A stretch of DNA of 64,000 nt, taken from NCBI GenBank assembly GCA_029931535.1, contig JAQPZY010001688.1, positions 4,891,001 to 4,955,000 on the forward strand, written 5' to 3'. Every line of letters begins with the position of its first letter. Within the stretch, counting starts at the first letter, position 1. The position numbers and the translations under genes were made by a program. The DNA comes from Margaritifera margaritifera. Lineage: Eukaryota; Mollusca; Bivalvia; Unionida; Margaritiferidae. Below are positions 1-12,622 of this stretch, in pieces. Under the pieces are notes generated by a model. The model had not been told where the DNA came from. It saw nothing but the letters and a program-made list of their open reading frames with translations, and ran no database searches.

Positions 1-650
1 CAAACCAAGCATCCCCATATGTCATTAATACACTCAACAAAATAAATGAAGGGTCATAATATATTTTTCCCAGGTTGGAGCAGGAATATTAGTATGTGTT
101 TTTGAGAAGCGATATTTACGTGCAAGATTGGTGCAGGGTTATTTAAGTCTCTAGTTGGAGCAGGGGTATTTACGTATTTGGTTGGAGTAGGCATATTTGT
201 GTCCCTAGTGGAGCAAAGATATTTACATCCCTGGTTGGAGCAGGCTGGACATTAAAAAGCACCGGACTCGATTCAAACTAAGCATCAGGATACATAGTGT
301 GTACGTAAACTTAAATTTCATCTATAGTATCAAACATCAGCAGGACAGCATTGCCATTTTCATCCATGAAACCTTCTGAACTTCCTTGATGTGAATCAAA
401 TACAGCAAAATTAGAATATTTTATTGTTACAAACCATAGATATACAACATCATTAAAAGTAACTAGATGAAACTGATTAAACAAGATAGCTTGAAAAAGA
501 GCATGGTCAAATAAAAGCTCTCCAGCCTCAGGTACTATATCTCCTGAAATACTGCCATAAAACTGGTCATAATAGATGTATGCAATTCATCTGTCTCCGT
601 TCCAAGCATAAAGCCTTGAAGCCAACTCGTTATGTCTCAAATCTTTTTTC
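1..650. other. Non-coding stretch with a degenerate 27-bp repeat
   Basis: No coding signal is recognisable. From about 73 to 244 there are roughly six degenerate tandem units of about 27 bp around GGTTGGAGCAGG plus ATATTTACGT. The remainder is unassigned AT-rich DNA. Confidence 0.5.
73..244. repeat. Degenerate ~27-bp tandem repeat
   Basis: The motif TTGGAGCAGG followed by TATTTACGT recurs about every 27 bp (for example near 137, 155-165, 182 and 233), with substitutions between copies. No gene lies inside. Confidence 0.6.
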
Positions 651-720
651 TCACTCACGCGGCCGTTTATAACATTGGTCTACATTTTTCACTACCGGTT
701 GGTACGAGTTATTAAAGGTT

Positions 721-787
721 GGCGGGCCGGATAGAAACCTTTGGCGGGCCGGATTCCGGCCCGCTGGCCGTATGTTGGACAGCCCTG
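721..787 (-). mobile_element. hAT-like DNA transposon terminus
   Basis: Read on the minus strand, the sequence starts CAGGGCTGTCCAACATACGG at 787 and runs into two GGCCCGCC blocks, one forming the palindrome GCGGGCCGGATTCCGGCCCG (744-763). CAGGG...CCAAC followed by GGCCCGC-rich sequence is typical of Charlie/Tip100-type hAT ends. A possible 8-bp flank is CTGTATAC (788-795). No matching opposite end was seen, so the element may continue left for an unknown distance or be a solo end. Confidence 0.5.
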
Positions 788-799
788 CTGTATACAGTA

Positions 800-1781
800 A
801 TTGATCTAAATCCGACGATAAACTCAGATCTTGGTTAATTTGATCAAGCCGTGCATTGAAATTGTTGTCGACATTGCTGAAAATTGAATGGAAGAAAAAT
901 AAGGAAATAAATGCAATGCAAGTACACTGCAAACCACTGTATGGTGCAAATTGAACACAACCATGGTGCAAAAATGCTTGAATGTTTCTTACCATTCTTA
1001 GTCGTTTGCAGGTAGAAAAAAGGACAGATTTTGCATGACCAACGTTGTTATTGCATAGGCCGAAATGCGTATTTACCGCAAAGTTGCAAAACAATTATGG
1101 GTTCGTCAGCATAGGTCCTGTAAATGAAATCTGAAGCAGGACTTAATTCTTTTTTTAATTTTCTTTCTTGAACTTTATCAAGTAAATGCTAAAATATGAA
1201 ACTACTTACAGTCATTCTAAATAACATGTTGAAAAAATATCTTTCGACTGAATGAAATAGGTTAAAGACAAAAACGAGAGATATCTCCTTGTTTTGTTTT
1301 CCCCAAGGCGCCCTAAAGCAAAAATATTTTTGCACGAGGCGGACTGATGAAAAATAAGCTAAAAAATAAGAACATCTGTTTAATAAAGTGTAACCACGGT
1401 GGAAATGAATCCATTCACGCTGTTGTTCGTCACGGACCGGATATAATAGTCATCGTGGATGTCCACGTCGTGGCGTGTAGTGAACGGATGAAGTTTTATT
1501 GCCCCCATCGGAAAGTCGCAGCAAAATAATTATGTAATAGTGTACGTCCACTTGATCGCGTGGAACTTACCTGTCGGCTGAACTACGGTAGACAGTGCAG
1601 AATGCTTTTTAAAATTTGTACACAATGCCTTTTAATATTCAAAGACTTGCCCACTAAAACGCATTGACATACAAGTATTGGAGAGATGAAAGATATATTT
1701 CCGAGCAAAGAATCTCACGAGAATATTAGGGTGATTCACAAAATATAAAAAGTTTAATGGTAAAATGACTTTAATAAACGT

Positions 1782-1833
<52 letters not shown>

Positions 1834-2794
1834 TAGATATTCTGTTTTTATAAAAAATAAAAATTCACACATTTAATATTAGCGAGTTCGTACGAGAAGA
1901 ATGAAGACGTTGAAGCAATATGTAACATGACTGCATGGACTGTTTTTTCAATTATTAAAATAAAGAATGCGAGAAATAACTGATTTTTGTTGTTGTTTTC
2001 ATTCTCCCAGTCACTTTTAAATTGTTTGCTTAACATGTTTCCCCACACAATGAAATATACATAGCCCTATCCAAAATACAACCTCTAGTACAGCCTGTTT
2101 TGTTGTACTTCCGCACCAAATATACATGTCAGTGCGATACATTTCTCAAGATCTCGACATGTGTTTACCTTTACCGTAGGCCTGCTGTATATATGTAGTA
2201 TAGTACTAAGCACACGCTGCTGCATGCTTTTGCCAACAGCTCAAACGAATGCACCTGCTGATTTGGTCATCTGACGAGTTTAATATTATCAAATGGATGA
2301 GTGAAAGTGATGAAAAAGCATAATCACTGTAGGAGATAAACTTTTCTGTAGGAGATAAACTTGTATATAATATTTTCAGTCGCTGTAGATACAATTTATT
2401 CGGTACTGTACATTTTTTGACAGTGTCAAGCTAATATTGTTTATTATCAGTTTAGTTACTAACTTGTTACATTTTGACCCCGATTATCCTTTTTAAGAAG
2501 TTGGCGTGAATACAGATAAAACATTTTACCGCCATAGAACACGTACAAAATGTGTATTTAGACAGGGTTTAGTAATAGAGTCAACAATGTGAAATTACTG
2601 AAATTACGTACATAATTACCCAAACGGTGTCGATTCTTTGTTAACTAAAACTAAGTTTAAAATCACATGAACAAACTGTGAACTCCGAAGTTGAAATAAA
2701 AGCAACAATAATCCAAGGATAAATGCCCGAAGTTATACATTTACACAACACAGAAAAAAGGGTGGGGCCAGTTAACCAGTGCCGATGGGAGAAA

Positions 2795-2827
<33 letters not shown>

Positions 2828-4400
2828 CCATGTTGCAGTAGCAGTTAATTTCTCTTGAAAATCCAGCATATCATTTGTTTTTTTGCAATTATGCAAACTT
2901 GGTTGTAAAATAAGTATCTGCGGTAGATACGATTGTATTTACTGTACAATAAAACCCCTCAAGTTTTTGTATTTCGGTTTAGTTTTAGCTTCATATAAGT
3001 GGAATTTCTTCTTATTCATGTTTTTTTCTTTTTTGTCTTCTCTTGTTTAACTTGTACTTTATTACACGTAAGCTGAACACATGATATCTATAATTATATC
3101 AATAATGCCTTAAATATCGCCTCGTATATCGACCTAAATTGCTAAGCCACATGTTTACCAAGGTTATAAAATCTATCTCAAATTGCATTGATTAATATTA
3201 ATATGTGGCTTCATATTTTTAATGGCTGCAAAGGTTGTAAATCCTAATTATTTCCTGTTTATTGTGAACCTTTCATATTAATTTTAAGGTCGTCGCGAAT
3301 ATTGCTACAGTGTTCAGTTAGATTATTGCAGTAATGCTGTCTATTCGACTTTCAATCTATTCAATTTCTGAAGCTTTTTAGTTCGTGTATTTTAATCATG
3401 ACCAAATTCGACTATAGAAGCAAAATGTAAATAGAAAAGAAAATAAGAGGAAAAAAAATCCCACAATAATAGTAGGTTAATAACCCAATTAATTATATAA
3501 ATTCTTTTTGAATATAAAGTGAATTGCTAAGCAGGAATTTACTTATTCTGAATAAAGAGCGGTATCAAAATTCTATTTCTGAATTTTGTCAGTAGACGAA
3601 ATCCGAAATGCAGCACATTTAAAAAATGCACACTCTCTAATGATCAATGTCTGTTTCCGAGTTTGCGATAAAATCTTCGGGTTACGTCGATTGAAAGTTA
3701 CGGTGCATACTCTCTCCTCCCCCTCCCCCCTCGCATTTTTGCATATAATAAACTCATTTTATTACAAAGAAAGATGCAATTTAAACAAAATAAAAGAAAA
3801 AATAGAAGGCCTGTGGTGTAGTAGAGCTTTCGTTAAACATGTAATAGCTATTTGCTGCTGTGCTAGACTTGTATTCAATACGAAATGTTAATGGGGAAAA
3901 CTAAATTTGATATGGTTTGCTTTATATACCGCTAGAAACCAATTTTACGCGAAAATATCACAACTTAACCTCGTTGCATTTCTCAGTCCGTGTTACACGT
4001 CCAAAATTATTTTTTTCACATACAGATATCATGTTTTATAATGTTTGGTTTTGTGACAACAAGAAACATTTTCATTCGGAAGTCGGTGTTTCTTTTGAAA
4101 TATCCGTGCTAAAAAAAGCATTGAAGCTCGACACCTTCCTGTATTAAGTCATTGTTAACAAGCGAAGCGGCTGAATTCAAAGCTAAAATGTAATTCCTCA
4201 GCTGGTGCTTGATGATAGATTCATGAAAAAAGTGACGAACAAATTAATGTTTCTAATGAAAATCACTTCGTTTATAACATAAATAGTCAGACGAATTCAG
4301 CGCATTAAGAAATTATCATACTCTTAAATAACCAACTTTATTTTATAAGTTTACGGATAAAGCTACAGAAGAACATTTTCTTGCATAGCTCATGTATCTT
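800..4400. other. Unassigned AT-rich intergenic DNA
   Basis: Apart from the AG microsatellite (1785-1834) and a 29-base T run (2799-2827), I see no gene, RNA or recognisable element. Short open frames here (up to 147 aa overlapping 651-1094 on minus) have no family features and no conserved motif. Confidence 0.5.
1785..1834. repeat. (AG)n microsatellite
   Basis: About 50 bases of nearly pure AG repeat, ending in a short AGAT variant stretch. Confidence 0.95.
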
Positions 4401-4403
4401 TTT

Positions 4404-4746
4404 TGTATTATGATAATAGTACGGCGTCGTTTGTATTATGATAATAGTACGGCGTTCGTTTGCATTATGATAATAGTACGGCGTTCGTTTGTAGTATGAT
4501 AATAGTAAGGCATTCGTTTGTATTATGATAATAGTACGGTGTTCGTTTGTATTATGGTAATAGTACGGCGTTCGTTTGTATTATGTCAATATTATGATAA
4601 TAGTACGGCGTTCGTTTGTATTATGTCAATATTATGATAATAGTACGGCGTTCGTTTGTATTATGACAATAGTACGACGTTCGTTTGTATTATGTCAAAA
4701 GTACGGCGTTCGTTTGTATTATGTCAATAGTACGGCGTTCGTTTGT
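4404..4746. repeat. 29-bp tandem repeat (ATTATGATAATAGTACGGCG type)
   Basis: About eleven units built on GATAATAGTACGGCGTTCGT plus TTGTATTAT, period 29. Some units are extended by an extra TCAATATTATGATAA block, which gives longer periods. The array is CpG-bearing (GGCGTTCG) in an otherwise AT-rich area. The short open frame across it is a by-product of the repetition. Confidence 0.9.
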
Positions 4747-6540
4747 AATCGCTATTGGTCGTAATTATTAGTCGTGAAGTTTATCTTCATTTAAAAAAAA
4801 ATGTTATTGCCGTAAGTTTTTCTGACATTTACTCAATTTGATAAATTTATTGAAGCTGTTTACTTGATATAAACTTGTTTCAAATCTTATCTAAAGGACG
4901 AATGCAATAAATTAACTATCGTACATGAATGTCTTGTGCGTTTGTGGTAAGATGGAGCTTTTGTGTTTTATTTGTATACTGTTTTCAATCATTTGTTTAA
5001 AGGTTTGTTTTTTTTGGAAATAGTATGGAAATTAAAGGGAAAATATGACAAATTAATAGCCAATACAATAAGCACTTATGAAATATCATTTATTGAGAAA
5101 GAACATCGAGGTTACCGCTTGTTGCAGAACAGTATGTAAATTTCCGCATGTGTATATACTAACAGGTACATGTAATCAATCAACAAGGATGTACGTTGTA
5201 GCTAGTCATTTTTTGTGATATATGCTCCGTCATGGGCAGGGGTAGGAGGATATCCAACAAATTTAAAACCTAGTATTTTTTCTACGTTACGCACGTTCGT
5301 CTGTATGTATTCCTAGCTAGGCCACTGGTAAATACAACAAGAAATGTTACCACGGTATAGTTTCTACAGGTAAAGGTATGAAATTGACATCTGCCATGGT
5401 TGTGTTTTCGTCAGGGCTTCTCTTATCTGTTTGTTTAGTGTGTAGACTCGCAGAGCAAATACAATAAAATCAGCGAGAGATGCCATAAAACTCACAACAG
5501 CTGCAATAAAATCTGTGACGGAGTTGCACTTTATTTTTTTATTTTTTTTGTGTGGACCCCTCTTGGACCTCTAGCTATGTTGAGCTAAGAGGCCTTTAAG
5601 GTTTCCCCCTTTTGTGCCGAAAGTTGTTTTTAAAAGGTTTTTATAGCTGTGTGTACCCCCATAAAGTCTGTTGTTGTGGGTTTCTTTGAAAAAAATCAAA
5701 AAGAACTTTGAATAGAAATTTTATTTTGTTTTAAATTTTTGACTAGGGTTCATCTTTGTATATATTTTTGGATGGGCATACTTGATTTGGATCCTGTTTC
5801 CAGGTTCTAATTTGTTCCACCTTAGCCTAAAGAAATTTACACCATGGCTCGTACTCCCCTCCTCAGGTATTACCCTTGAGGCTGGTTTCCTTGCCATGTA
5901 ATATTTATTATATTTTAGTGATCCTTGCCAGGGATCTTTATAAGTCCAGTGTATGCTGTATGTGTGTTAGCTATATATGTTTTGTGCGTATTCTTGTTTG
6001 GACTGGCTATGATTGTTCAAATCTTAATATAGTTATTATTTACTTTTATTTATGATAAAAAATAAAATTTACAAAACAGGTTCCCCAAAATATATAAACT
6101 CTCTATGGAGATTTAATTTGGAGACTGGTGGCGCATAATTTTTCTTTAACTTGTGTCGGAGATATCATCGGGTTCCCTTTTATTTCGCTACTTTATTATG
6201 TGTGATGTTTGATTTTCTCCATGACATAGGCTATACTTTGTGCTTCCCCTGTCTCCTTGTATATTATGGTTTCAATACCATACTTTATCTTTTACATGTT
6301 TTGGTTGTTCCCTGAGGGAAAAAATAAATAAATTGGTTTGTGTGTCTGTGGTGTGTATAAGCAGGATAGAATTTCGCAGTTGTTAGTTTATGCTATTGTT
6401 TTCCTTTTATTTTCTTGTTTTGTAATGTTGATTTAGGTTATGCCTCACTCTTCAAGTACTCTGATGTGACCCGTGCTACTCCGCGTTAACCATGTAGCAT
6501 TGGTGTCACTCGTCCTCATATCTTACTTTGAGTCACATAC

Positions 6541-6554
6541 CCCCCCCCCCCCCC
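6541..6554. repeat. Poly-C tract
   Basis: A run of about 14 C residues interrupts the LINE 3' region. Similar homopolymer C or G runs occur near 27607, 35350-35381, 37684, 38871, 47160-47192 and 56852. Confidence 0.9.
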
Positions 6555-6739
6555 GTGTTTATGTTTTATTTCAATGTGTTCTTATGTGTAAAGTTAAATT
6601 ATGTTAGCCTGCGAGATTCTTATTGTTAGTTGTTATGAATAATGTTCCTGTCTATTATTTTTTATTGGATTGTTCTTTCTAAAGCTTTCTGATCGAATTT
6701 TAATGAGGCTGACTTTTCTAACATGTGAGTGAATTGGAT

Positions 6740-6825
6740 CCAGGTCGCCTTTGCGGCGCACCTCTCCCCTAATGGGAGGGTCCTCTTAAGAGTCAGCATC
6801 CTATTGTGCTGGCTCTTTTTAGGTC
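6740..6825 (-). other. Stem-loop cluster in the LINE 3' region
   Basis: Successive inverted repeats occur here: CCTCTCCCCTAATGGGAGGG, CTCTTAAGAG, and GAGTCAGCA...TGCTGGCTC with one mismatch. This GC-richer block stands out from its AT-rich surroundings. Its position in the presumed 3' UTR fits structures recognised by the element's own reverse transcriptase, but that role is inferred. Confidence 0.5.
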
Positions 6826-7094
6826 TAAATTAAAATTTGTTTTGATTACTATGTTTATTATGAAATAGACAAGAACTAATAAATATATTTGCTATAATAA
6901 AATAAACGGATATGTTTTAATTCTCTTTAACACATTTTGTAACATTTTACCATAGTATTAGTAATAAATGTTATTACACTTTCATACAATTTGTTTTCTT
7001 TTATATTGTTAGTATATAATATGTTATACTCATTGTATGTTCCATATTTTTCAATTATCTTATTTATTATTATTCCCTATCTATTTCTATATTT

Positions 7095-10000
7095 TTACCC
7101 TTTAAAATCACGTGTCTTTTTGTATACCATGTATTTTTTACACAATGGGCACATTGCTATTCGATTGGTTACATGCCTTTTAAATGCGAAAATTCCCGTA
7201 AACCATACATCATGGTAATATTTATACATCAAGCTTTGTTTTTGATTAGATCTTATGCTTTTCCACTTTTTCCATATTCCCTCCCATCCTATTCCCGGAT
7301 TTTCTATTTCTACTTTATGACTGGTATTTTTATTTACCCCCTTCATTATATTTTCATATGATAAAATGATCTTTCTCCTCTGTCCATATTTTATTATCAC
7401 TCCTATATTTCATAATTAAATTTTTAATTGGAAACAGATTCCTCGGTGGTTCAATTAGTTTGATTAGTTTATTATTTCTGTATATTTCAGGCATATTACT
7501 GATTAAATATCCATAAAAATATATATATAGAGCCGCCCACACAAATTTCTGTTTTTCCTGTAGATTCCGTATTCTATTTAGAATATAAGCACTCTTTCTA
7601 TATTTCAGGTGGGGTATATCCAGCCCTCCTTCCATTTTTGATTTATATAAATGTTCTCTTTGGAGAAGATCGATTCCTCCTCCCCGTATAAAATGAACTA
7701 TCTTTTTATCTAAGACTTCCAACCATGTGTCTTTAAAATCCATTATTTGCATTGTATACCATAAGGTACTGTATATATATGTATGCGCTATCTGTGTCCT
7801 TTCCATTATGTTTAAAGGTGAACATAACCATAATTCAATTTGTAATTGTACTTTATCTATTTAGGCAATTAAAATTTGTTTCTTTAGCATTTCTCCCAAA
7901 GTATATCCCTAAGGCTTTCACTTGTGGTTTTATAAGTTCCGGTGGTAAACCTGGATGGTTCCCACGCCAATTTCCTATTAAAAGTATTTCTGTCTTTCTT
8001 TGCATGATTAATTTTTGACCCCGATGCTTTTCCAAAATCATAAAATTCTTTTTCCAAATGTTTAAAAGAGAAACCATCATATATAAAATTTGTGCAATCA
8101 TCTGCATATTGGAGCATTTTAAATTCATTTTTTAAATTTGGTATTTTAATACCTTGTATATTTCTATTATTATTTATTTTTATGCACAGAACTTCTATGG
8201 CTAGCACATATAATAGCATGGACAGGGGACATCCCTGTCTTACAGATCTTTCAATCTTAAAACTTTTGGTTTTCGCTCCAATAATTTGCGCTACCGATGT
8301 TATATTTTTGTACATCACTTTTATCCATGAGCAAAAGATGGGTCCAAAAGCCATAGTTTTTTAAAATATTCTCTATATAGCTTTGTTCTATACGATCAAA
8401 AGCTTTTTCCTGAGCGTATAGAATCATCGCTCCTTTCTCTCCTTTATTTTCTATATATTCTATCACAGTTTGGATAGTTAATAGATTATTTTTAATACTT
8501 CTCCCCCTTCCCCACAACTTTGATTTACATTTATTATTTTGCCCATACATGTTTTAAGTCTATTAGATATAATTTTACTTAATATTTTATAATCCGTATT
8601 CAGTAAAGAGATTGGTCTCCAGTTTCTTAAATCTTGTGTATCCCCTTTCCCTTTATATATTATAGTGATTATTCCCTCTTTCATTTTGTCTGGCATTTCT
8701 TTATTTATCAGGATATTGTTGTTTCATATTCTAAAATTGGAATTAGTTGTATTGGAATTTTTCATAAAAATCTGCAGTGAGGCCGTCTGAGCCTGGGGAT
8801 TTTCCTTTATTTAATTGTACTATGGCTCTCTTAATCTCTTCTGCTGTTATAAAGGTTTCACATATACTTCTATGGTCTTCATTTATTTTTGTAAATTGTA
8901 CATTTTTACAATAGTTATTTATTTCCTCATACCCTATACTTTGCGATGTGTACAAATCTTTATAGAAATCATGTATTTCTTGCAATATTTCTCCCTTTTC
9001 TTTGAGTACTATATTATTTTTCTTTAAGGTTTCCATGTTTTTTTCTTTTCCCCTCCTTATTTCCTCCCTCCTGTATATTCCGTTTGCTTTTATGTATATA
9101 TTATCAAATTTTCCTGCTCTTATTTTATTGCCTGCCTTTTTGTAATTTTGTACATTCTCATATTCTTTCCTATATTTATCTTTTTCCTCCTCACTTGCTT
9201 CTTTATTATTACATATATTATTATATCTTTGTTCAACCCCTCTTATTTTATCTTGTTTTATTGTACTGTATATCCTCGTAAGTTTTTTAATCAATACTTT
9301 TAGAGCTTCCCATGATTGCAGGATATCCATTGTTCCTTCCATATTAAAATTATTAAAAATTTCTACTATTCTTTCCGTATATTCACTCTCTACTAAAATA
9401 GAATTGTTAAATTTCCAGTATCCTTGTCCCCATTTATTTCTCTTTTTAGTGTTTATGTTTAGTGTAACTGGATTATGATCCGATATTTTATTTCTTTGAA
9501 TTTCACACATTAAAACTTGATTTATTTCTGTTTTGGATATGTAAAATTTATCTAATCTACTTCCTTGTCTGATTCCGTATTCATGCGTATACTCTATCTT
9601 GTCTGGATTTATTTTCCTCCATACATCTTCTATCTCATTTTTTTCTATAAAATTTCTAATGATTTCCCCCCTTCTGGGTTCTAATTCTTTCGGTTTCATA
9701 CCCCCTGTCCGATCTAAATTGTTTGTTACCCAGTTAAAATCCCCTCCAATTATGAAATTTTCCATTGAAATTTCTTGTATATATTCAGTTAATTCAGTTA
9801 TAAATTGTAACTTTTTTATTACATTTGTATTTGTATTATTTGATGTTGGCACATATACATTTAAAATATGCCACCCATTTATTTTTATATGATTTAATCT
9901 CCCATTGAATTTCCTTTCAGTTACAATTTCCTCCCATGTTAATTTTAAAGCTATATTCTTTAAGATTATTGCTACCCCTGCCCAGTTCTCGTTATTACTA

Positions 10001-10214
10001 TTATTTTCTAACACTATCCCATTTACCCCATTTAGTTTTTCCCATTTATCCCATTTAGTTTTTCCTCTATTTCCCTCTTTAATTTTTTATCTATATTTTG
10101 TGTTTCCTGTAACTGTATTATATCAAACGATTTTGTTATTTCTCTCAGTTGATCTACTTTATTCTTAATTCCATTCATGTTTATGGTTATCACACGGAGG
10201 TTTTGTCCCTCCAT
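7095..10214 (-). pseudogene. LINE ORF2 relic: AP-like endonuclease, reverse transcriptase, C-terminal Cys motif
   Basis: ORF2 is spread over at least six minus-strand frames. The segment 10032-10214 starts the endonuclease (ITINMNGIKNK, then LQETQ). The segment 8743-10014 (423 codons) holds GGDFN (near 9733-9744), SDHNPVTLN and the RT entry motif KGKSPGSDGLTADFYEKF. 8478-8696 carries NWRPISLLNTDYKILSK. 8257-8550 carries motif A as YAQEKAFDRI, where L1-type enzymes have a catalytic Asp at the Ala (codon GCT, 8413-8415). 7884-8354 carries RQGCPLS and the YADD catalytic box (8097-8108). 7354-7806 and 7095-7400 carry the post-RT region GGLDIPHLKYRKSAYILN and CPLC. The frameshifts and the Asp-to-Ala change indicate inactivity. 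Confidence 0.85.
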
Positions 10215-10272
10215 GATACCATAAACATTTGTAGGTTACGTTCCTATTTATTGCTTCTCTTATTCTTTTTAT

Positions 10273-10512
10273 TTATTGTGTTATGTTTAAGTCAATTTCT
10301 ACTTCTATTTCACTTTCACTTTGATCTTCTTTTTCCTTTGATGTTTGTGTAGTTTTTGTCTTTTCCCTATATTGTTCTAAAGTAGTTCTCCTTTTATTCC
10401 CTCCCTTTTGTGACTTGATTGAGTGGATGTCCATTTGACTTAGCGAAAATCCACCAGACATAGTGGGCATCCAGTATTCGTAATGGACACTTGATCCCTT
10501 GCTAGTGTCCAT
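10273..10512 (-). pseudogene. Possible ORF1 tail of the LINE
   Basis: A 79-codon minus-strand frame lies just 5' of ORF2 in the same orientation. Its C-terminal half is Lys/Glu/Thr/Gln-rich and then acidic. No RRM or zinc knuckle is visible. It could be an ORF1 remnant or an open stretch of 5' leader. Confidence 0.3.
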
Positions 10513-10557
10513 GTCAACTGGATTGAGTAGTCACTGCATAATCCACGATGCGTGTTC

Positions 10558-10679
<122 letters not shown>

Positions 10680-10680
<1 letters not shown>

Positions 10681-11890
10681 TCTATGCAACGTTTTAAATA
10701 ACAGTCGCTCTTAGAATCCAAATATTTCAGCTAATTCACCATCATCAATGAATTACGAATGTAAATAATTCTTTCAAGTTGATGTTTGATGTAAAAATTC
10801 ATCCCCACTTTCCCGTATTAACCTGTTAGATGTGTTTGATAAAAAAGTTTGGTCGCCATTTGAGTTGGAATCCCTTAGGTATGTATCCATTGTTAGAACA
10901 CTCCAGCAGAAACTCCAAAGAGATTTTTGTAGCATATCATGGACGAGTGGAAAAGGTTGACCTCACTATGACTGTGCTATGGTTCTAGTTGAAAATAGTG
11001 TTCAAATGATCTCCACCATGGCACCATTGCCATCAAAAAATATTATCACCGCTAGCTCCTTTTGCATTCATGTGTCATTGACATGTAGTTTTCAGTAAAA
11101 CACTTATTGCATTATTTCAGTGGTTCTGAATGAAAATGGTGCACATTTCACCACCAACTTATCCGCACTTTTGTGAAGGAGTTTTGAAAACCAGACCTAA
11201 TTGACCTTTGGGTCAAGTCAAATGTCATTGCATGTATTTTTGTACTCACTGGAATTAAATTAGGTTATGCAACCATGGTTGACTTTATGAAAATGAAGGG
11301 GGGAAAAATAGGTAAAAAAAAATGTGTATTTCAATCTGTCACTTTTTAGACCTTATGAAAAAAGATAACTCACTTGGAAATGTCATGCATATAACACAAC
11401 TTGACCTTTGTGAACACGTATCTCAAATCGTAGTATACAGTATTTACATGTACAAAAAGAAAAACAAACACCAGAACTACAACCGGTATTCTTTATTTTT
11501 AAAGAAAACACCAAAACATTATCATGCAAGTGTTCTTTATGTGCAAGCAAGGATATAATGCAACCTAGTTTACTGGCTCACTTTTGACTGGCATTGATGA
11601 TTGAACATACCGGGTGCATCAGACAACAATAGAGATAATCAATATTTTGGACAAGATTTCAGGAGAAATTATAACTTTCATTTGCACATTAATTATGTAG
11701 ACGGGGAAAAATCTAATTATTTTTTAGACATAGCATGTGGTTATATTTTGGCATTGTTTGAGACAAAGTCAATGTTCTTCAGTTTCAAGGTCAAAGGCCA
11801 TGACAAAGAACTTTTTGACTGCTCCTACAGGTATCTTGTGAACATGTTAACTCAAACATGAGAAATAGTTTTGTTGCCAATTTTGGTATG
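10680..11890. repeat. Degenerate dispersed repeat, possibly family C-like
   Basis: No gene is seen. Phrases such as GTTCTGAATGAAAATGGTG (near 11123) match the core of the family C units at 24.8-27.2 kb, and the family C 3' end follows at 11895-12020. The interior is too diverged to count units. A DR1-like TCAAGGTCAAAGGCCA lies near 11785-11800. Confidence 0.4.
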
Positions 11891-11894
11891 TTGG

Positions 11895-12020
11895 AGTTTC
11901 TCCGGTTTAGCAGAGATGGTTTCATACTCAGTAGTTAAAATTCGGAAGTGGACTTATCTTGGATTCCTGGAAAAAAAATTAGACCAGTAGAGTGTCAGCT
12001 CATTCGATAGACTCTCAAAC
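11895..12020 (+). repeat. Family C element 3' end (degenerate copy)
   Basis: About 110 bp align with 27070-27190. Shared text includes ATGGTTTCA, CTCAG(T/C)AG, CTTATCTTG(G/A)ATTCCTGG and TAG(A/T)GTGTCAG. The terminal hairpin seen at 27160 has decayed here. Confidence 0.65.
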
Positions 12021-12441
12021 TTTGAATACATTTTTAAAAATTCTTTTTCAGTTATTAGCAAATTTATCTGTGTAAAATATGCAAATAGTCTGTCTAGATC
12101 TCTGGGATAATCCACTCCACTGAAAACAACAGGACTGCATGGTTATGTGGTACTTGGGACCCAGTGATGTGGTAGAGAAGCAAGGATAGCATACATATGT
12201 GTTTTGATGGTGCAGATTTCTTATTTGAAGAAAACATTTTCATGTACAGTAATGAAGCAGTTTACCATCCCTGTGATCCCATGCATTGATGTGGAGGCCA
12301 GATTGCAACAATCCCCATGTTTTCTTTAGAAGGTCTGACAACAATATTTTCACATTTTCTCTAAGTTGTACTTAAAAACCTTAGTGTGTGCTTTTTAGTG
12401 ATGGAATTGCAGTATGACATGCTTTTTTCTTCTTCAGATAA

Positions 12442-12622
12442 GTTACCTGATTATAATACATCAGGATTAAATCCGCTACCTTGCAATACAGCCCTCCAAG
12501 GCTTGTTTTAGCAACAGAATTGTTAAAATGTCATCTTCTTGTCAAGGTGGAAGTCAAAAGAGAGTGGTCTCTCCTTGGATAGAGGTATTGGCATGAAATC
12601 TTGTCAATTTGTCAATTACTAC
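12442..12622 (+). repeat. Left inverted terminal repeat
   Basis: Reverse-complementary to 16638-16817 along its length. The best block is CCCTCCAAGGCTTGTTTTAG, opposite CTAAAACAAGCCTGGGAGGG. Both outer ends read (G/C)TTACCTGAT(T/C)ATAATACAT, and both inner ends read GTCAATT...AGTTACTAC-like sequence. Confidence 0.88.

Larger units (their letters stand above)
5531..10512 (-). mobile_element. L1/Tx1-like non-LTR retrotransposon, degenerate
   Basis: A minus-strand LINE of about 5 kb. ORF2 (endonuclease plus reverse transcriptase) occupies about 7095-10214. Upstream, 10273-10512 holds a Lys/Glu-rich 79-codon frame that may be the remnant of ORF1 or its linker. Downstream there is a long 3' region with strong hairpins (6740-6825 and near 5570-5610), ending at an A-rich tail that reads TTTATTTTTTTATTTTTTTT on the plus strand near 5531-5551. 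The 3' boundary is inferred from that tail; the 5' boundary is uncertain because it abuts a (TA)n tract. Frameshifts and a lost catalytic residue show a dead copy. Confidence 0.75.

Noticed and set aside
651..1094. 147-codon minus-strand frame as a gene
   Set aside because: Overlaps the hAT-like terminus and has no recognisable domain; residues reflect GGCCCGCC repeats and AT-rich flank.
4404..4746. CRISPR-like regular 29-bp repeats
   Set aside because: Units are contiguous without unique spacers, in an animal genome; this is a minisatellite.
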